Shown one piece after another: positions 9,406 to 19,028 of a DNA stretch of 64,000 nucleotides; positions within the stretch are counted from its first letter, which is position 1; the number at the start of each line of letters is the position of its first letter. The translations under genes were made by a program, and so were the position numbers. The stretch comes from Thalassotalea sp. HSM 43 (GTDB lineage Bacteria; Pseudomonadota; Gammaproteobacteria; Enterobacterales; Alteromonadaceae): NCBI RefSeq assembly GCF_004752005.1, contig NZ_CP038493.1, positions 62,001 to 126,000 on the forward strand, written 5' to 3'. A model generated the notes under the pieces. It had not been told where the DNA came from, searched no databases, and saw only the letters and a program-made list of their open reading frames with translations.

Positions 9406-10842
9406 CTATTTATGAGGGTTTAATTTCATTGAAAATTTAAAACCTTTATTACCAGCCCTATCATTGGTTTGATTGGCACTAAGTACCGCCTGTAACAGCA
9501 AATCGATATCCTCTTGGCTTATATCACCTTGCGCTGCCTCAGCGCTGGTTTTAACCCCGCTTTGTGCACCATTTTTAGCATAAGCTTTTGCTTGCAGCTT
9601 TTGTAAAACAGTTAAGGCTTGACCTGATAAACAAGATGATAAGTCGCTGGCATTACCCTGCGCTTGATTAAGGCGATACAATACATCAACGGCACGTTGA
9701 TAGTCGCTGCGGTTGCAGTGCATAGTAAAGTCTTTAGCCGCCTGTTTTCGAGTCACGTAATAGGAATGTTTATCGGATTCAAGCAACGCATGGCGATGCA
9801 CTATCAGTTGTCTAATGCAGGCGATAGTAAAAGCAACAACCAGAAGTCCATATAGCCACGCAACGTTAAAATCGGCAATGAGGTCAGCCTGTTCACCGTT
9901 TACGTTGGCATCGTTTGCTGCACTTTTGACAGTAAACACGCGCTCAGAATCACCAACCACAACGGTTTGCTCAGCAATGACCTCTGTTTGCAAGCTATCG
10001 GTTTTTAAGTCCCACCAACTAATACGTTGCTCTGGAAACACATAGCTGCCCTGTTGTTGCAAAATGTAGGTTACTTGTTGGCTTCTTGTGGCAATATTAA
10101 ACTTTTTAAAGCGCTGGAATTCGTCCTCATCAACCACTGGTTTGACGTATTTTTCTGTTGCTGGCAGCTCTTCAATGACAATTTTAGGCAGCATCAAAAC
10201 ATGTTGCTTCTCTGCCGACAACGTATACGTAAAGGTAACTGCAGAGCCTGGGCTGAGCGACTTTTGTTTATCTATATTGCTACTAACCGTAAAACTCACT
10301 TTTGGGCTGGCCATTACGGTTTGTCCCTTACTTTCAAGGTTTTTATCGGTAACCTGAAATGACGGTGATGGTGTCTTTAACACACGGGTTTGCAATTGAC
10401 CTTGCTCATCTCGTAGCTCGGCATTTACAGTGATACTTGGTAAGCGAAAGTCACCAGATTCAAGCGGATAAACAATGACATTGCGACGTTGTACATTCCA
10501 AGTTTCACCATCAACCTGTGCAATCGTAGACTGCGCAGCGCCACTAGGTTGGATAACAACACTGCCTTCGATATCTATGTATGATACTGAAAAGTCTTGG
10601 GCAAACGGCATTTGACTGCGCAACTCAATCTCAAATACCACTTGTTGCGTGGCAACTAAAGGTTGCTCAGTCTTTTGGCTAACCGCGACGGTTACCTCGT
10701 CTTGACTTTCGAATGCCTGTACTTGATTAGACAGCGTCATCAAAAACAAACAAATCACCGCGAATAACGACATAACAAACGCTTTAGCAAATACGTTAGC
10801 GAAGCCATTAACACGGCGCTGAAATAAACTACTTACTGGCAT
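9406..10842 (-). CDS. batD: BatD-like oxygen-tolerance protein
   Basis: This 478-aa protein is of the BatD family, the large envelope subunit of the Bat (Bacteroides aerotolerance) system. It has an N-terminal membrane signal (AFVMSLFAVICLFLMTLSNQVQAF), an extended beta-rich region typical of BatD (VVFEIELRSQMPFAQDFSV, then repeats of Ig-like strands) and one C-terminal transmembrane helix (about 325-345, VAWLYGLLVVAFTIACIR) with a cytoplasmic tail. Its ATG overlaps the end of batC by 14 nt, which indicates translational coupling. It is the last gene of the operon. Confidence 0.85.
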   Translation of the reverse strand: MPVSSLFQRRVNGFANVFAKAFVMSLFAVICLFLMTLSNQVQAFESQDEVTVAVSQKTEQPLVATQQVVFEIELRSQMPFAQDFSVSYIDIEGSVVIQPSGAAQSTIAQVDGETWNVQRRNVIVYPLESGDFRLPSITVNAELRDEQGQLQTRVLKTPSPSFQVTDKNLESKGQTVMASPKVSFTVSSNIDKQKSLSPGSAVTFTYTLSAEKQHVLMLPKIVIEELPATEKYVKPVVDEDEFQRFKKFNIATRSQQVTYILQQQGSYVFPEQRISWWDLKTDSLQTEVIAEQTVVVGDSERVFTVKSAANDANVNGEQADLIADFNVAWLYGLLVVAFTIACIRQLIVHRHALLESDKHSYYVTRKQAAKDFTMHCNRSDYQRAVDVLYRLNQAQGNASDLSSCLSGQALTVLQKLQAKAYAKNGAQSGVKTSAEAAQGDISQEDIDLLLQAVLSANQTNDRAGNKGFKFSMKLNPHK

Positions 10843-11503
10843 TGATGTATTCCTGTTGAAACTTTTTACGTAAAAACTTTTCCGGATTGGTTTGCACTTG
10901 CTTAAGCCACAAACTGTCCGACATCACTCGCTGCCCCGCCCCTTGGCTTTGCATCTTTTTATTGCTGCCCTTTTTCTCGGTATCTATCTCATCGGTATCT
11001 ATCGCTTTAGGTTTACCAGGTTTCGCATTAGCTAAGATTTTTTCTAATATCTGCAGGTTCTCTTCTGCGCCAGGATAATCAGCTTGCGTTTGTAACACCT
11101 GCTTATACAGTGAGATGGCTTTGACGATATTACCCATATATGCATGAGCACTGGCTTCGCTAAATCTGGCATCAACGCCATCCAGTTGAGCGAACATAGT
11201 TTGTGCTAGGTCATACTCACCGGCAACGAAATAACTGTATGCCGCCCACCGTTTATCGGCAAATACCGTTGCAGCTTGCTCTGCTTTACCTTGCTGTAGA
11301 TAAAGTGCCGCTTGCTGATCTCGGCTAAGCCATAAATTCATAAAACCTTGCGGGCTTAGGTAAATGGCGAGACCAAGCATTAACACCAGACCCGCAATTA
11401 TGGCGGTTTTATGTTTCTGGTAAGCCGAATATAAGTTTACGCTGACACGCTTTATGGTATTAAACCATCGTGGTGTTGCAGCCAATGTTTTTGTATTTAC
11501 CAT
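10829..11503 (-). CDS. batC: BatC-like TPR membrane protein
   Basis: This 224-aa protein has one N-terminal transmembrane helix (TAIIAGLVLMLGLAIYL, about residues 34-50) and TPR-like repeats (about 60-155: AALYLQQGKAEQAATVF, ASAHAYMGNIVKAISLY), followed by a Lys/Gln-rich tail. The start at 11503 is preferred over an upstream ATG at 11584 because it gives the tight ATGGTAA overlap with the batB stop, with GGTGG upstream. In Bat systems the TPR component sits between the VWA subunits and BatD and is thought to organise the membrane complex. Confidence 0.8.
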   Translation of the reverse strand: MVNTKTLAATPRWFNTIKRVSVNLYSAYQKHKTAIIAGLVLMLGLAIYLSPQGFMNLWLSRDQQAALYLQQGKAEQAATVFADKRWAAYSYFVAGEYDLAQTMFAQLDGVDARFSEASAHAYMGNIVKAISLYKQVLQTQADYPGAEENLQILEKILANAKPGKPKAIDTDEIDTEKKGSNKKMQSQGAGQRVMSDSLWLKQVQTNPEKFLRKKFQQEYINASK

Positions 11504-12486
11504 TGCATTGTCCACCCACGTCGAAACCAAAGCGCCTGTAACGGCAATAACACAAACAACAACCAATACCCTTCGTCGTGCCATGGTTGCGCCGAATCAT
11601 CACTGGCAAATAGATTGTTTTCGATATTATTAATAACCGTGTCGACATCGTCACCATTGTGAGTAAATGGCACCATACGTCCGTGACCGGTGTCCGCCAA
11701 TTGTTGCAGCTGTTGCAGCTGTTGACTTGATAAACCATTAGCCGCAGGCAAGCCACTGTCGGGATTCTCGGCAATAGCCCAAACCAATAATTGATGTTGT
11801 TGCTCACTGAAAAACGATTTAAATTGATTTACCGCGTCTGAATCGGTCTTATCGGTTAACAGTAATACCGTAGATGCCGTTGTTGTTTGCTTGAGCAAAC
11901 TCGCCAAAGGTTTCAGTGTCGAGCTTTGCTGTGGCGCTTTATCCGGCAACAAGTCGGTATCAAGCACATCCAGAAAATGTCGGATCATTTGCCTATCTTT
12001 AGTAATTGGCATGGCAATATGCGCGGTTCCTGAGTACACCACCAGCGCAGTTTTCGCGTCACCACGTTGGTCGAGCAAGGCATTAATTTTTTGTTTCGCG
12101 CGCAATAGGCGGCTCGGTTGCAAATCGGTCGATTGCATCGAACTGGAAACATCCAATGCAATGATCAGTACCGACTCATCGACAAAAAACTCTGTAGCTT
12201 GCTTTTTCCACGCAGGTCCTGCCATAACTAACGTAGACACCACTGCGAACACCGCAAACAAACGTTTTGGCGTAAACATACGTTGTTGCGTTTCATCGAT
12301 GCTTAAGTGGCGGATCATCTTGTCAGACATAACACCACGCCATTTAGTCAAAGAATCATCTTTTGCGACAACAAAACGATAAAACAAAAACAAAGGGATT
12401 AATGACAGTAACCATAATGGGCGAATAAAATGGAAGTCACTCAAATAACCCAAACCTAATTCTTGCATAACAGCTATAGGGTTCAT
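11497..12486 (-). CDS. batB: BatB-like VWA-domain membrane protein
   Basis: A 329-aa von Willebrand factor A protein. Two N-terminal membrane helices (about 22-38 and 73-88) are followed by a VWA domain with an intact MIDAS start DVSSSM (about residues 112-117) and LLTDKTD; a C-terminal helix follows (YWLLFVLLPLQALWF). The start codon overlaps the batA stop by one base (TAATG). It likely pairs with BatA in a periplasm-facing, metal-binding complex driven by the MoxR ATPase. The precise function of Bat proteins is unsettled; links to oxidative-stress tolerance come from studies in other bacteria. Confidence 0.85.
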   Translation of the reverse strand: MNPIAVMQELGLGYLSDFHFIRPLWLLSLIPLFLFYRFVVAKDDSLTKWRGVMSDKMIRHLSIDETQQRMFTPKRLFAVFAVVSTLVMAGPAWKKQATEFFVDESVLIIALDVSSSMQSTDLQPSRLLRAKQKINALLDQRGDAKTALVVYSGTAHIAMPITKDRQMIRHFLDVLDTDLLPDKAPQQSSTLKPLASLLKQTTTASTVLLLTDKTDSDAVNQFKSFFSEQQHQLLVWAIAENPDSGLPAANGLSSQQLQQLQQLADTGHGRMVPFTHNGDDVDTVINNIENNLFASDDSAQPWHDEGYWLLFVLLPLQALWFRRGWTMQW

Positions 12487-13538
12487 TACTGGCCTCCTTT
12501 TACAACAGTGCTTGGTTCAGTCTTTGGCTCATTGTCTGACTCATTAATCAGTGGCAATGCTTTCCTGCCGATTAATTTAACGGCAAATAACATAACGATA
12601 ACCAGCAAATTGGCGACAAAATAAATCGCAAAAGCGAGATGATGCAAACTGTGCCTTGGTCGATAAGACAGAGTCTCATATTGCTGCTTTTCCAAATCAT
12701 TAATCTGTTGATAAGCCTGCTGCAACTCTTGGCGATTAATCGCGGTAAAACTTTGTCCACCACTGGCTTTGGCAACCTTTTCAAGTGTTTGTAGATCCAT
12801 TTCATATTCACCTTCATTACTCGGATCGCCAACAGCTATGGTGTATATTTTAATATCATGCTTAGCAGCAATTTGGGCGGCCTTAATAGGCGGCATTTTT
12901 GAGCCTGTATCCGCGCCATCGGTGAGCAAAATCAATACTCGTTGTTTGCTTTTTTGTTGTTCGAATACCGCAATCGTTAAGCCTATGGCATCACCAAAGG
13001 CGGTTTGATAGCCTGCGTAACCGAGTTGTGATTGATTCAATAAGTCCTGCCAAGTTGCAATATCATCGGTAAATGGTGCTTGCAGGTAGGCAGCGTCAGC
13101 AAACAAAATAAGCCCTAAGCGGTCATGCTTACGTTGCTGCGCAAAATCATTTAACACCTGTTTCGCGGCGCTAAGACGATCAATTTTTTGCCCTTGTTGA
13201 TCTACAAAATCTTGCTCTTGCATTGAACCAGATAAGTCCAACGCCACCATAATTTCTCGCGCTGACTTTTTTTGCTCTATCGGCTCACCAACCCACTCAG
13301 GTTGCGCAATGGCGCTAATCAATGCAACCCAGCCTAACAACAATAGAAACTGCTGTAATCGACGTCGAAGCAGCTTAACGGCACCTTTTTTAGGGGTTTC
13401 TCCGGATACTTTTACCAAGCGAGCGAAGTACGGCACATGAACCGAGGCTCTTTGTTCTTTATATTCTGGCAATAACCAATAAACCAACACGGGAATAGGC
13501 AATAACAACCAGGCTAATGGATGCGCGAACTCAATCAT
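12486..13538 (-). CDS. batA: BatA-like VWA-domain membrane protein
   Basis: A 350-aa VWA protein with the common BatA layout: two N-terminal helices (AHPLAWLLLPIPVLVYWLL and FLLLLGWVALISAIAQP), a VWA domain with MIDAS DLSGSMQ (about residues 98-104) plus ILLTDGADTGS, and a C-terminal helix (AFAIYFVANLLVIVMLFAVKL). It overlaps the end of the preceding DUF4381 gene by 8 nt and the start of batB by 1 nt, so these genes are translated as a coupled set. Confidence 0.87.
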   Translation of the reverse strand: MIEFAHPLAWLLLPIPVLVYWLLPEYKEQRASVHVPYFARLVKVSGETPKKGAVKLLRRRLQQFLLLLGWVALISAIAQPEWVGEPIEQKKSAREIMVALDLSGSMQEQDFVDQQGQKIDRLSAAKQVLNDFAQQRKHDRLGLILFADAAYLQAPFTDDIATWQDLLNQSQLGYAGYQTAFGDAIGLTIAVFEQQKSKQRVLILLTDGADTGSKMPPIKAAQIAAKHDIKIYTIAVGDPSNEGEYEMDLQTLEKVAKASGGQSFTAINRQELQQAYQQINDLEKQQYETLSYRPRHSLHHLAFAIYFVANLLVIVMLFAVKLIGRKALPLINESDNEPKTEPSTVVKGGQ

Positions 13539-14034
13539 ATTGCCCCCTATGGTGTTTTATCCAATGTGCGATGTGTGCTTTTAATGCGCGAAATTCGTTA
13601 TCCGCCATGGTCTTGCTCTCGGCGTACGATAACTGTGCTAATTGCGCTGTGTAGTGCTGAGCAAATTGACTGCCTTGGCACTGGTTATCTAACCATAGTG
13701 CCCATTCTTTACCGACATGAGCCGTCACGTCGGTGCGAGGAAAACCGTATAAGGCGGTTTTACGCAACAACAAAGGCAATAGAGCCAATTGCTCTGGGTT
13801 ATTACCGAGCTGCTGTAATTTAGCTAAGGCTGCCCGTCGATAAGCATTTTGAACATAACGTCGTAGGTGCAAATAGCAACGATAAACAATCGCTGCGATG
13901 GCCATAAACAGTAACAATTTCCAGCCTAGGGTTTGCGGAAACCAACTAATGTCTGCAGGAACAGGAATATCGTTAAGACCGTCAAGCATCGGTTGTGCTT
14001 GACCTGACGTCGATGCTGATAATAAAAGAAACAT
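13531..14034 (-). CDS. DUF4381 membrane protein of the MoxR/Bat operon
   Basis: A 167-aa protein. The start at 14034 is chosen because it lies 11 nt after the DUF58 stop with AAGG upstream; the longer frame from 14106 would overlap DUF58 by 60 nt. It has an N-terminal hydrophobic segment (MFLLLSASTSGQA), a conserved DISWFPQTLGW stretch and one transmembrane helix (KLLLFMAIAAIVYRCYL, about 45-60), then a helical cytoplasmic domain with GKEWALWLDNQC. This matches the DUF4381 proteins regularly found between DUF58 and VWA genes. Its role is unknown. Confidence 0.78.
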   Translation of the reverse strand: MFLLLSASTSGQAQPMLDGLNDIPVPADISWFPQTLGWKLLLFMAIAAIVYRCYLHLRRYVQNAYRRAALAKLQQLGNNPEQLALLPLLLRKTALYGFPRTDVTAHVGKEWALWLDNQCQGSQFAQHYTAQLAQLSYAESKTMADNEFRALKAHIAHWIKHHRGQYD

Positions 14035-14044
14035 ATTCAATACC

Positions 14045-14980
14045 TTACGCTCTAACCACACCAAACGCTTTACGAACCTGTTTATCCGTAGGCAGCAAGG
14101 TATCAAAGGCGATCATTGGCATGCGATATTTGTGCGCAACCGATAAAAACTTAGCAATGGCGTTTTCAACATCGTGACTGAATCGCTGTTGCAATGCTTC
14201 TTTTTTGGTTGTGAGTTCGATCTGCATGTCGCCATCACTGACCACCATTTGTGACATGGCAATAAGTTGACGCTCTAATGGGTCGGTCACATGACACAGC
14301 ATGATATCGTTATGCTGGCTGATGCGTTTAACGTACTCTCCACACTTGTCACTCCAGCCATAACCATCACTGATCATTATCAATAAAGCATCATGGCCGA
14401 TAATACGCATCACTTGCGCAAACATGCTTTCTAATGATACATGGTGCTCTGGTTGACTAGCACCTGAGGTCAATTTGTGGTTATAGCGACAAATGTCACC
14501 GATGACGGTAATGACCTGGTTTTGACTGCGTTTGGGCGCTATATGAGTCACTTGATTATCGTTAAATACCACAGCGCCGATTCGATCTGTGCTCGCCACC
14601 ACTTGCCATGCCATTAATGCCGCTATTTCCGCTGCGATCACGGACTTGGTTTTACCTTTACTGCCAAAGAACATGCTCTGTCGTTGGTCGACCAACAGTA
14701 TGACATTGCGTTCACGTTCTTCGCTGTATACTTTAACGTGGGGTTTCTTGGTGCGCATAGTGACTTTCCAATCCATAGTGCGAATATCGTCACCAACCTG
14801 ATATTGACGCATTTCTTCGAAATTAAGCCCTCGGCCACGAAGTTTGGAGGCATTTTTACCCGACAATATGCTATTGATGGGTTGCTGCGCCACTAAGCTG
14901 AATCCTCGCGCTTTAAACTGTAAGCGACGCAACGCATCAATACTGGTGTATATGTCTTGATCATGATTCATTGAGTTCAT
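14045..14980 (-). CDS. DUF58 protein of the MoxR/Bat operon
   Basis: A 311-aa soluble DUF58 protein. The family signature is complete: GRGLNFEEMRQYQVGDDIR, then TMDWKVTMRTKKPHVK, then EERERNVILLVDQRQSMFFG, a VWA-like start. DUF58 proteins almost always accompany MoxR ATPases and are thought to be part of the chaperone-like complex. It lies 17 nt after moxR and 10 nt before the DUF4381 start. Confidence 0.88.
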   Translation of the reverse strand: MNSMNHDQDIYTSIDALRRLQFKARGFSLVAQQPINSILSGKNASKLRGRGLNFEEMRQYQVGDDIRTMDWKVTMRTKKPHVKVYSEERERNVILLVDQRQSMFFGSKGKTKSVIAAEIAALMAWQVVASTDRIGAVVFNDNQVTHIAPKRSQNQVITVIGDICRYNHKLTSGASQPEHHVSLESMFAQVMRIIGHDALLIMISDGYGWSDKCGEYVKRISQHNDIMLCHVTDPLERQLIAMSQMVVSDGDMQIELTTKKEALQQRFSHDVENAIAKFLSVAHKYRMPMIAFDTLLPTDKQVRKAFGVVRA

Positions 14981-14997
14981 GCGAGCCTCACTCCCCT

Positions 14998-15966
14998 TTA
15001 AACTACAGCAACCTGTTTAAGGATTTCATCTATAACCATGTCAGCGGTGATTCCATCTGCCAGCGCATCGTAGGACAACACCAGACGATGCCTTAATACC
15101 GCATGGACAATCTGACGCACATCATCAGGATCAACAAAATCTTTACCGTTCAGCCAAGCCATCGCTCGCGCACTCTTATCCAACGCGATACTGGCTCGCG
15201 GGCTTGAACCTACCGCCAACCAGTTGGCTAGAGGAGAATCAACATACTGTTGTGGCTGACGCGTGGCGATAATGATCGACACCATGTAATCAAGTACGGC
15301 ATCAGAGCAATGGACTTGACGAACTTCATCGCGAGCCGCAAAAATCACTTGCGGGTCGACTTTGATTTGCTCACCATTACTCGCCATTTCTTCACCACGA
15401 ACTAACTTAATGATTTGAGCTTCTGACTCTGCATCAGGGTAATCAAGGTTAATTTTCATTAAAAAGCGGTCCATTTGCGCTTCAGGCAAAGGGTACGTAC
15501 CTTCTTGTTCAACGGGGTTTTGAGTTGCCAAAACCATAAATAACTCAGGTAATTTATAGGTTTTACCAGCAACGGTAATTTGTCGCTCTTCCATCGCTTC
15601 TAACAACGCTGCCTGGACCTTGGCCGGGGAGCGGTTAATTTCATCGGCCAACAACAAATTGTTAAATACAGGGCCTTGTTGAAACGTTAAACAGGGCTTG
15701 CCATCAATTTCTTGATACACCTCGGTACCAGTAACATCAGATGGCAACAAATCTGGGGTAAACTGCACACGCCCCAAGTCAACAGTTAACGCCTCGGCGA
15801 GTGCTTTAATCGAACGCGTTTTCGCCGTCCCAGGTAACCCTTCTAACAGCACATTGCCGTTAGTAAGCAAAGCTATGATCAGCGTTTCAACCATGTGTTT
15901 TTGGCCAATGACCGAACTTTCAACCTGAGATGTTAATTGTGATATGGACTGTCTCGTTTGATTCAT
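14998..15966 (-). CDS. MoxR-family AAA+ ATPase
   Basis: A 322-aa AAA+ ATPase of the MoxR branch. Walker A is GLPGTAKT (about residues 43-50), Walker B LLLADEINR (about 105-113), and sensor 1 lies in MVLATQNPVEQEGTYPLPEAQMDRF, which is characteristic of MoxR. The C-terminal lid has SPRASIAL. MoxR ATPases act as chaperones that mature or assemble metal-dependent VWA complexes. It is the first gene of the seven-gene operon moxR-DUF58-DUF4381-batA-batB-batC-batD and is divergent from a LysR regulator. Confidence 0.92.
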   Translation of the reverse strand: MNQTRQSISQLTSQVESSVIGQKHMVETLIIALLTNGNVLLEGLPGTAKTRSIKALAEALTVDLGRVQFTPDLLPSDVTGTEVYQEIDGKPCLTFQQGPVFNNLLLADEINRSPAKVQAALLEAMEERQITVAGKTYKLPELFMVLATQNPVEQEGTYPLPEAQMDRFLMKINLDYPDAESEAQIIKLVRGEEMASNGEQIKVDPQVIFAARDEVRQVHCSDAVLDYMVSIIIATRQPQQYVDSPLANWLAVGSSPRASIALDKSARAMAWLNGKDFVDPDDVRQIVHAVLRHRLVLSYDALADGITADMVIDEILKQVAVV

Positions 15967-16097
15967 TGATGTTCCTTAAATGATGGACGACGTAGCATTT
16001 GGCGCTATATTACCGATGCCAACATATACTATCCAATGATACCTATTTATAAGTGATATACTTAAGGAGTATAGCAGCTACCAGCGAGACAAAAGAC

Positions 16098-17054
16098 ATG
16101 CGTTCAATAGCTCAAAGACTGGCCCGAATTGACCTGAACTTGTTAGTCACCTTACTGGTGTTATTACAGGAAAATAATGTCAGCCGAGCAGCGGAAAAGC
16201 TGTTCGTATCGCAACCGGCGGTGAGCCGAGCATTGCAAAAACTAAGAGAGATATTTGATGACCCACTGTTTGCCCGCGAGTCCAGCGGTTTGCGGCCAAC
16301 CAGTAGAGCTGCCGAGCTAAAGCAACCTTTAACGGTGCTGCTTAATGATGTCTATGGTTTGATTGATAACAGCGATTTTGATCCGAAAACATGCGAGCAA
16401 AGCTTTACCATTGCCATTCCAGGCTTGATGAGTCATTCCTTGTTGCTGCCAGTTATTGACACCGTCAGCGCACTGGCACCGGATGTGATCATTTCCCAAC
16501 AACCATCCTCATTAACACAACAAAAACATCTGTCGACCGGCAGCTTAGACTTTGCGATTTTTGTTGCACCAATTAACGAAGAGCCTTTTCAATCAACATT
16601 ATTAGGCTATTCCTACCCGGCAATTTTTGCTCGCAAAGACCACCCTATTTTTGCGACAAGTAACCCTAGCATCGATGATTGTTTGCATTACAAATTCGTT
16701 GATTTTAATGTTGAAGTGCAATCAGAGTCGCTTATCTCTAATCCGGCCTTACGATATATTGACGATCATAACTTACATCGTCAGGTTGCTTTTCAAAGCG
16801 GTCAGTTGGGCATGTTAGCAGCGGTTATGAAGAAAAATGATTACTTACTTATTGGTGCACATCATTTGATGGAACAGGCGGTTTTGCAACAGGACTTTAA
16901 ACAAGTGATGTTAATACATGACAAGAGTTATGCTGTGCCAATGTATTTAAATGATCACATCATCACTCACAACAGTGCTGCGCATAAATGGCTGAAACGA
17001 ATTTTAATTGACGAGCTTAAGGCGGTAATTGACGGCTCGTTAACGGTTAAATAG
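16098..17054 (+). CDS. LysR-family transcriptional regulator
   Basis: A 318-aa regulator with an N-terminal winged helix-turn-helix typical of LysR (RIDLNLLVTLLVLLQENNVSRAAEKLFVSQPAVSRALQKLREIFDDPLFAR, read in parts) and a periplasmic-binding-like effector domain from about residue 95. The start at 16098 is preferred because the family begins a few residues before the RIDLNLL helix; the frame is open up to a GTG at 16053. It is divergent from moxR across about 130 bp, the usual arrangement when a LysR protein controls its neighbour. The effector is unknown. Confidence 0.88.
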   Translation: MRSIAQRLARIDLNLLVTLLVLLQENNVSRAAEKLFVSQPAVSRALQKLREIFDDPLFARESSGLRPTSRAAELKQPLTVLLNDVYGLIDNSDFDPKTCEQSFTIAIPGLMSHSLLLPVIDTVSALAPDVIISQQPSSLTQQKHLSTGSLDFAIFVAPINEEPFQSTLLGYSYPAIFARKDHPIFATSNPSIDDCLHYKFVDFNVEVQSESLISNPALRYIDDHNLHRQVAFQSGQLGMLAAVMKKNDYLLIGAHHLMEQAVLQQDFKQVMLIHDKSYAVPMYLNDHIITHNSAAHKWLKRILIDELKAVIDGSLTVK

Positions 17055-17128
17055 TTCAGCGTACGTCACGCCTCATTATGGCCGTTAGCGTAGCGAATAG
17101 GTGTGATAATTTATTGCATTTTAGAATT

Positions 17129-17158
17129 AAAAAAGGCCAGTATAAACTGGCCTTTTTT
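17129..17158 (-). terminator. Rho-independent terminator of rpsO
   Basis: AAAAGGCCAGT, a short loop, then ACTGGCCTTTTTT lie 18 bp after the rpsO stop. A- and T-runs on both sides also allow it to end the convergent lysR message. Confidence 0.85.
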
Positions 17159-17175
17159 GCGTTTTGGGTAGTGTC

Positions 17176-17445
17176 TTAGCGACGGATACCTAAACGTTGG
17201 ATTAGATCTTGATAGCGAGTAACGTTCTTACGCTTAACATAATCAAGAAGTTTACGACGTTGGCTAACCATACGTAGTAGACCACGACGTGAGTGGTGAT
17301 CGTGAAGGTGCTTCTTGAAGTGACCTTGTAGGTGATTGATTTGAGTAGTCAAAAGAGCTACTTGAACCTCTGGAGAACCAGTGTCACCTTCTTTAGTCGC
17401 GTATTCTGCAACGATTGCTGCTTTTTGTTCAGCTGATAAAGACAT
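17176..17445 (-). CDS. rpsO: 30S ribosomal protein S15
   Basis: At 89 aa this has the exact length of bacterial S15. Family motifs are intact ([25 protein letters not shown], then [23 protein letters not shown], quoted in parts). S15 binds 16S rRNA helices 20-22 and nucleates the platform. In E. coli it represses its own mRNA and is cotranscribed with pnp; here the terminator after rpsO and the 12.6-kb separation mean that link is lost. Confidence 0.97.
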   Translation of the reverse strand: MSLSAEQKAAIVAEYATKEGDTGSPEVQVALLTTQINHLQGHFKKHLHDHHSRRGLLRMVSQRRKLLDYVKRKNVTRYQDLIQRLGIRR

Positions 17446-17579
17446 AATATATACCTTAGTGTTAATAGTGTTTAATCAAACCCGCTAAGCCAAACACTAA
17501 TTCAGCATAGCGGAAAAGAGCGCGTATAATAGCAAAATCCGCCTGCTATGCAAGCAATTTTACGTATTGCTACAAATGC

Positions 17580-18521
17580 TTATTGTTCGTGTTGTACAAC
17601 CAAGCGTTTCGGCGCTAACATGCCGTCGCTATTGATATGGCCAACACCGATAAACTGTTTGTTATCACCGACGGTGATTTTAAGCAAACCATCTTCGCTG
17701 ACACCTGGCATCATCACCGGATTACCATGTTTAAGGTAATGTGCCGCTTCGTCGTCAACATTAACTTCGCTTAAGCCAACCACAGCAGTATCCATTGGTA
17801 ACAATAATGGATCGAGTAACTCAGACGGTGCTATGTCTTGCTCTCGAGCCTGCTCCAATAACTGCTCTAATTGCTCCAAGGTGACCATGTTTTCCACCGG
17901 GTAGCTACCAACAGTCGTACGACGTAACATGCTTACATGCGCGCCACAACCGAGTAACTCACCTAGGTCATCAACGATGGTACGAATGTACGTACCTTTA
18001 GACACGTGAATTTCCATGTCCACTTCATCGCCTTCAAAACGCAATAAATCTAAACGGTAAACGTCGATATCACGCGCTTCTCGCTCAATGGTGATACCTT
18101 CTCGCGCATACTTGTACAAAGGCTGACCTTTGTGTTTTAGCGCTGAATACATCGACGGTACTTGTTTTGATTTACCACGAAATGATTCCAGCGCTGGCAA
18201 TAACTCAGCATCGCTGATGTTCACCGGCTTTTCGCTCACGACCTCACCGTCCGCATCACTGGTTGTGGTACGAATACCCAACTTAGCGGTAACGATATAG
18301 GTCTTATCCGTATCGAGTAAAAACTGCGAAAACTTTGTCGCTTCACCAAAACAAATAGGCAACATACCGGTTGCTAGTGGATCTAATGCACCGGTATGCC
18401 CTGCTTTATTGGCAAAATAAATGCGTTTTGCCGCCTGTAATGCATGGTTAGATGACATTTCATAGGGTTTATCCAACAATAAAACGCCATCGACTTGACG
18501 GCCTTTTCTGCGTCTTGCCAT
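17580..18521 (-). CDS. truB: tRNA pseudouridine(55) synthase TruB
   Basis: A 313-aa TruB, which makes pseudouridine 55 in the T-loop of tRNAs. Motif [17 protein letters not shown] (about residues 37-51), carries the catalytic Asp; [16 protein letters not shown] lies near the N-terminus and [13 protein letters not shown] in the middle. The C-terminal part is the usual PUA-like domain. It lies 3 nt after rbfA in the nusA-infB-rbfA-truB order. Confidence 0.96.
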   Translation of the reverse strand: MARRRKGRQVDGVLLLDKPYEMSSNHALQAAKRIYFANKAGHTGALDPLATGMLPICFGEATKFSQFLLDTDKTYIVTAKLGIRTTTSDADGEVVSEKPVNISDAELLPALESFRGKSKQVPSMYSALKHKGQPLYKYAREGITIEREARDIDVYRLDLLRFEGDEVDMEIHVSKGTYIRTIVDDLGELLGCGAHVSMLRRTTVGSYPVENMVTLEQLEQLLEQAREQDIAPSELLDPLLLPMDTAVVGLSEVNVDDEAAHYLKHGNPVMMPGVSEDGLLKITVGDNKQFIGVGHINSDGMLAPKRLVVQHEQ

Positions 18522-18524
18522 GAA

Positions 18525-18920
18525 TTAGTCTTCCTGCTCGTCGTTCGTTTTGCCTGACTTTCTTTCGTCTTCAGCAATGACTTTATTCACTAGGTTGGTC
18601 ATGCGAACACCTTCCACCAAAGATTTGTCATATTCAAATCTAAGTTGCGGCATAATGCGAGCACGTAACACTTTCGCTAATAACGAACGAATATAACCGG
18701 CAGCATCGTTTAAAATGGCTAACGCGTCTTTAATTTTGCTGTCATCATCGTGGAAAAAGGTAACGAATACTTTGGCGTACGCCAAGTCGCGGCTAACCTC
18801 TACTGCTGATACGGTTACCATGCCCAAACGCGGATCTTTTACTTCACGTTGTAAGATTACCGCAATTTCTTTTTGGATTTGTTGTGCCACCCGATCAGTA
18901 CGGGAAAATTCTCTGGCCAT
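18525..18920 (-). CDS. rbfA: 30S ribosome-binding factor RbfA
   Basis: A 131-aa RbfA, a KH-fold assembly factor that binds the 30S subunit near the 16S rRNA 5' end and aids maturation and cold growth. It begins [18 protein letters not shown] and contains [20 protein letters not shown] and the strand [12 protein letters not shown]. The acidic tail ends [11 protein letters not shown]. It sits between infB and truB as in most Proteobacteria. Confidence 0.95.
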   Translation of the reverse strand: MAREFSRTDRVAQQIQKEIAVILQREVKDPRLGMVTVSAVEVSRDLAYAKVFVTFFHDDDSKIKDALAILNDAAGYIRSLLAKVLRARIMPQLRFEYDKSLVEGVRMTNLVNKVIAEDERKSGKTNDEQED

Positions 18921-18979
18921 TCATTGCTCCAATATATAAATATGCCATTAACGCGCGTATATTTGGCGGTTAACAGGCA

Positions 18980-19004
18980 AAAATAGGGGCTAAGCCCCTA
19001 TTTT
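18980..19004 (-). terminator. Terminator-like hairpin between infB and rbfA
   Basis: AAAATAGGGGC pairs with GCCCCTATTTT around a 3-nt loop, followed by a T-run on the minus strand. It may partially terminate or stabilise the infB message inside the operon. Confidence 0.55.
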
Positions 19005-19028
19005 ATTCACTAGGCTGTTATTCAAGAG

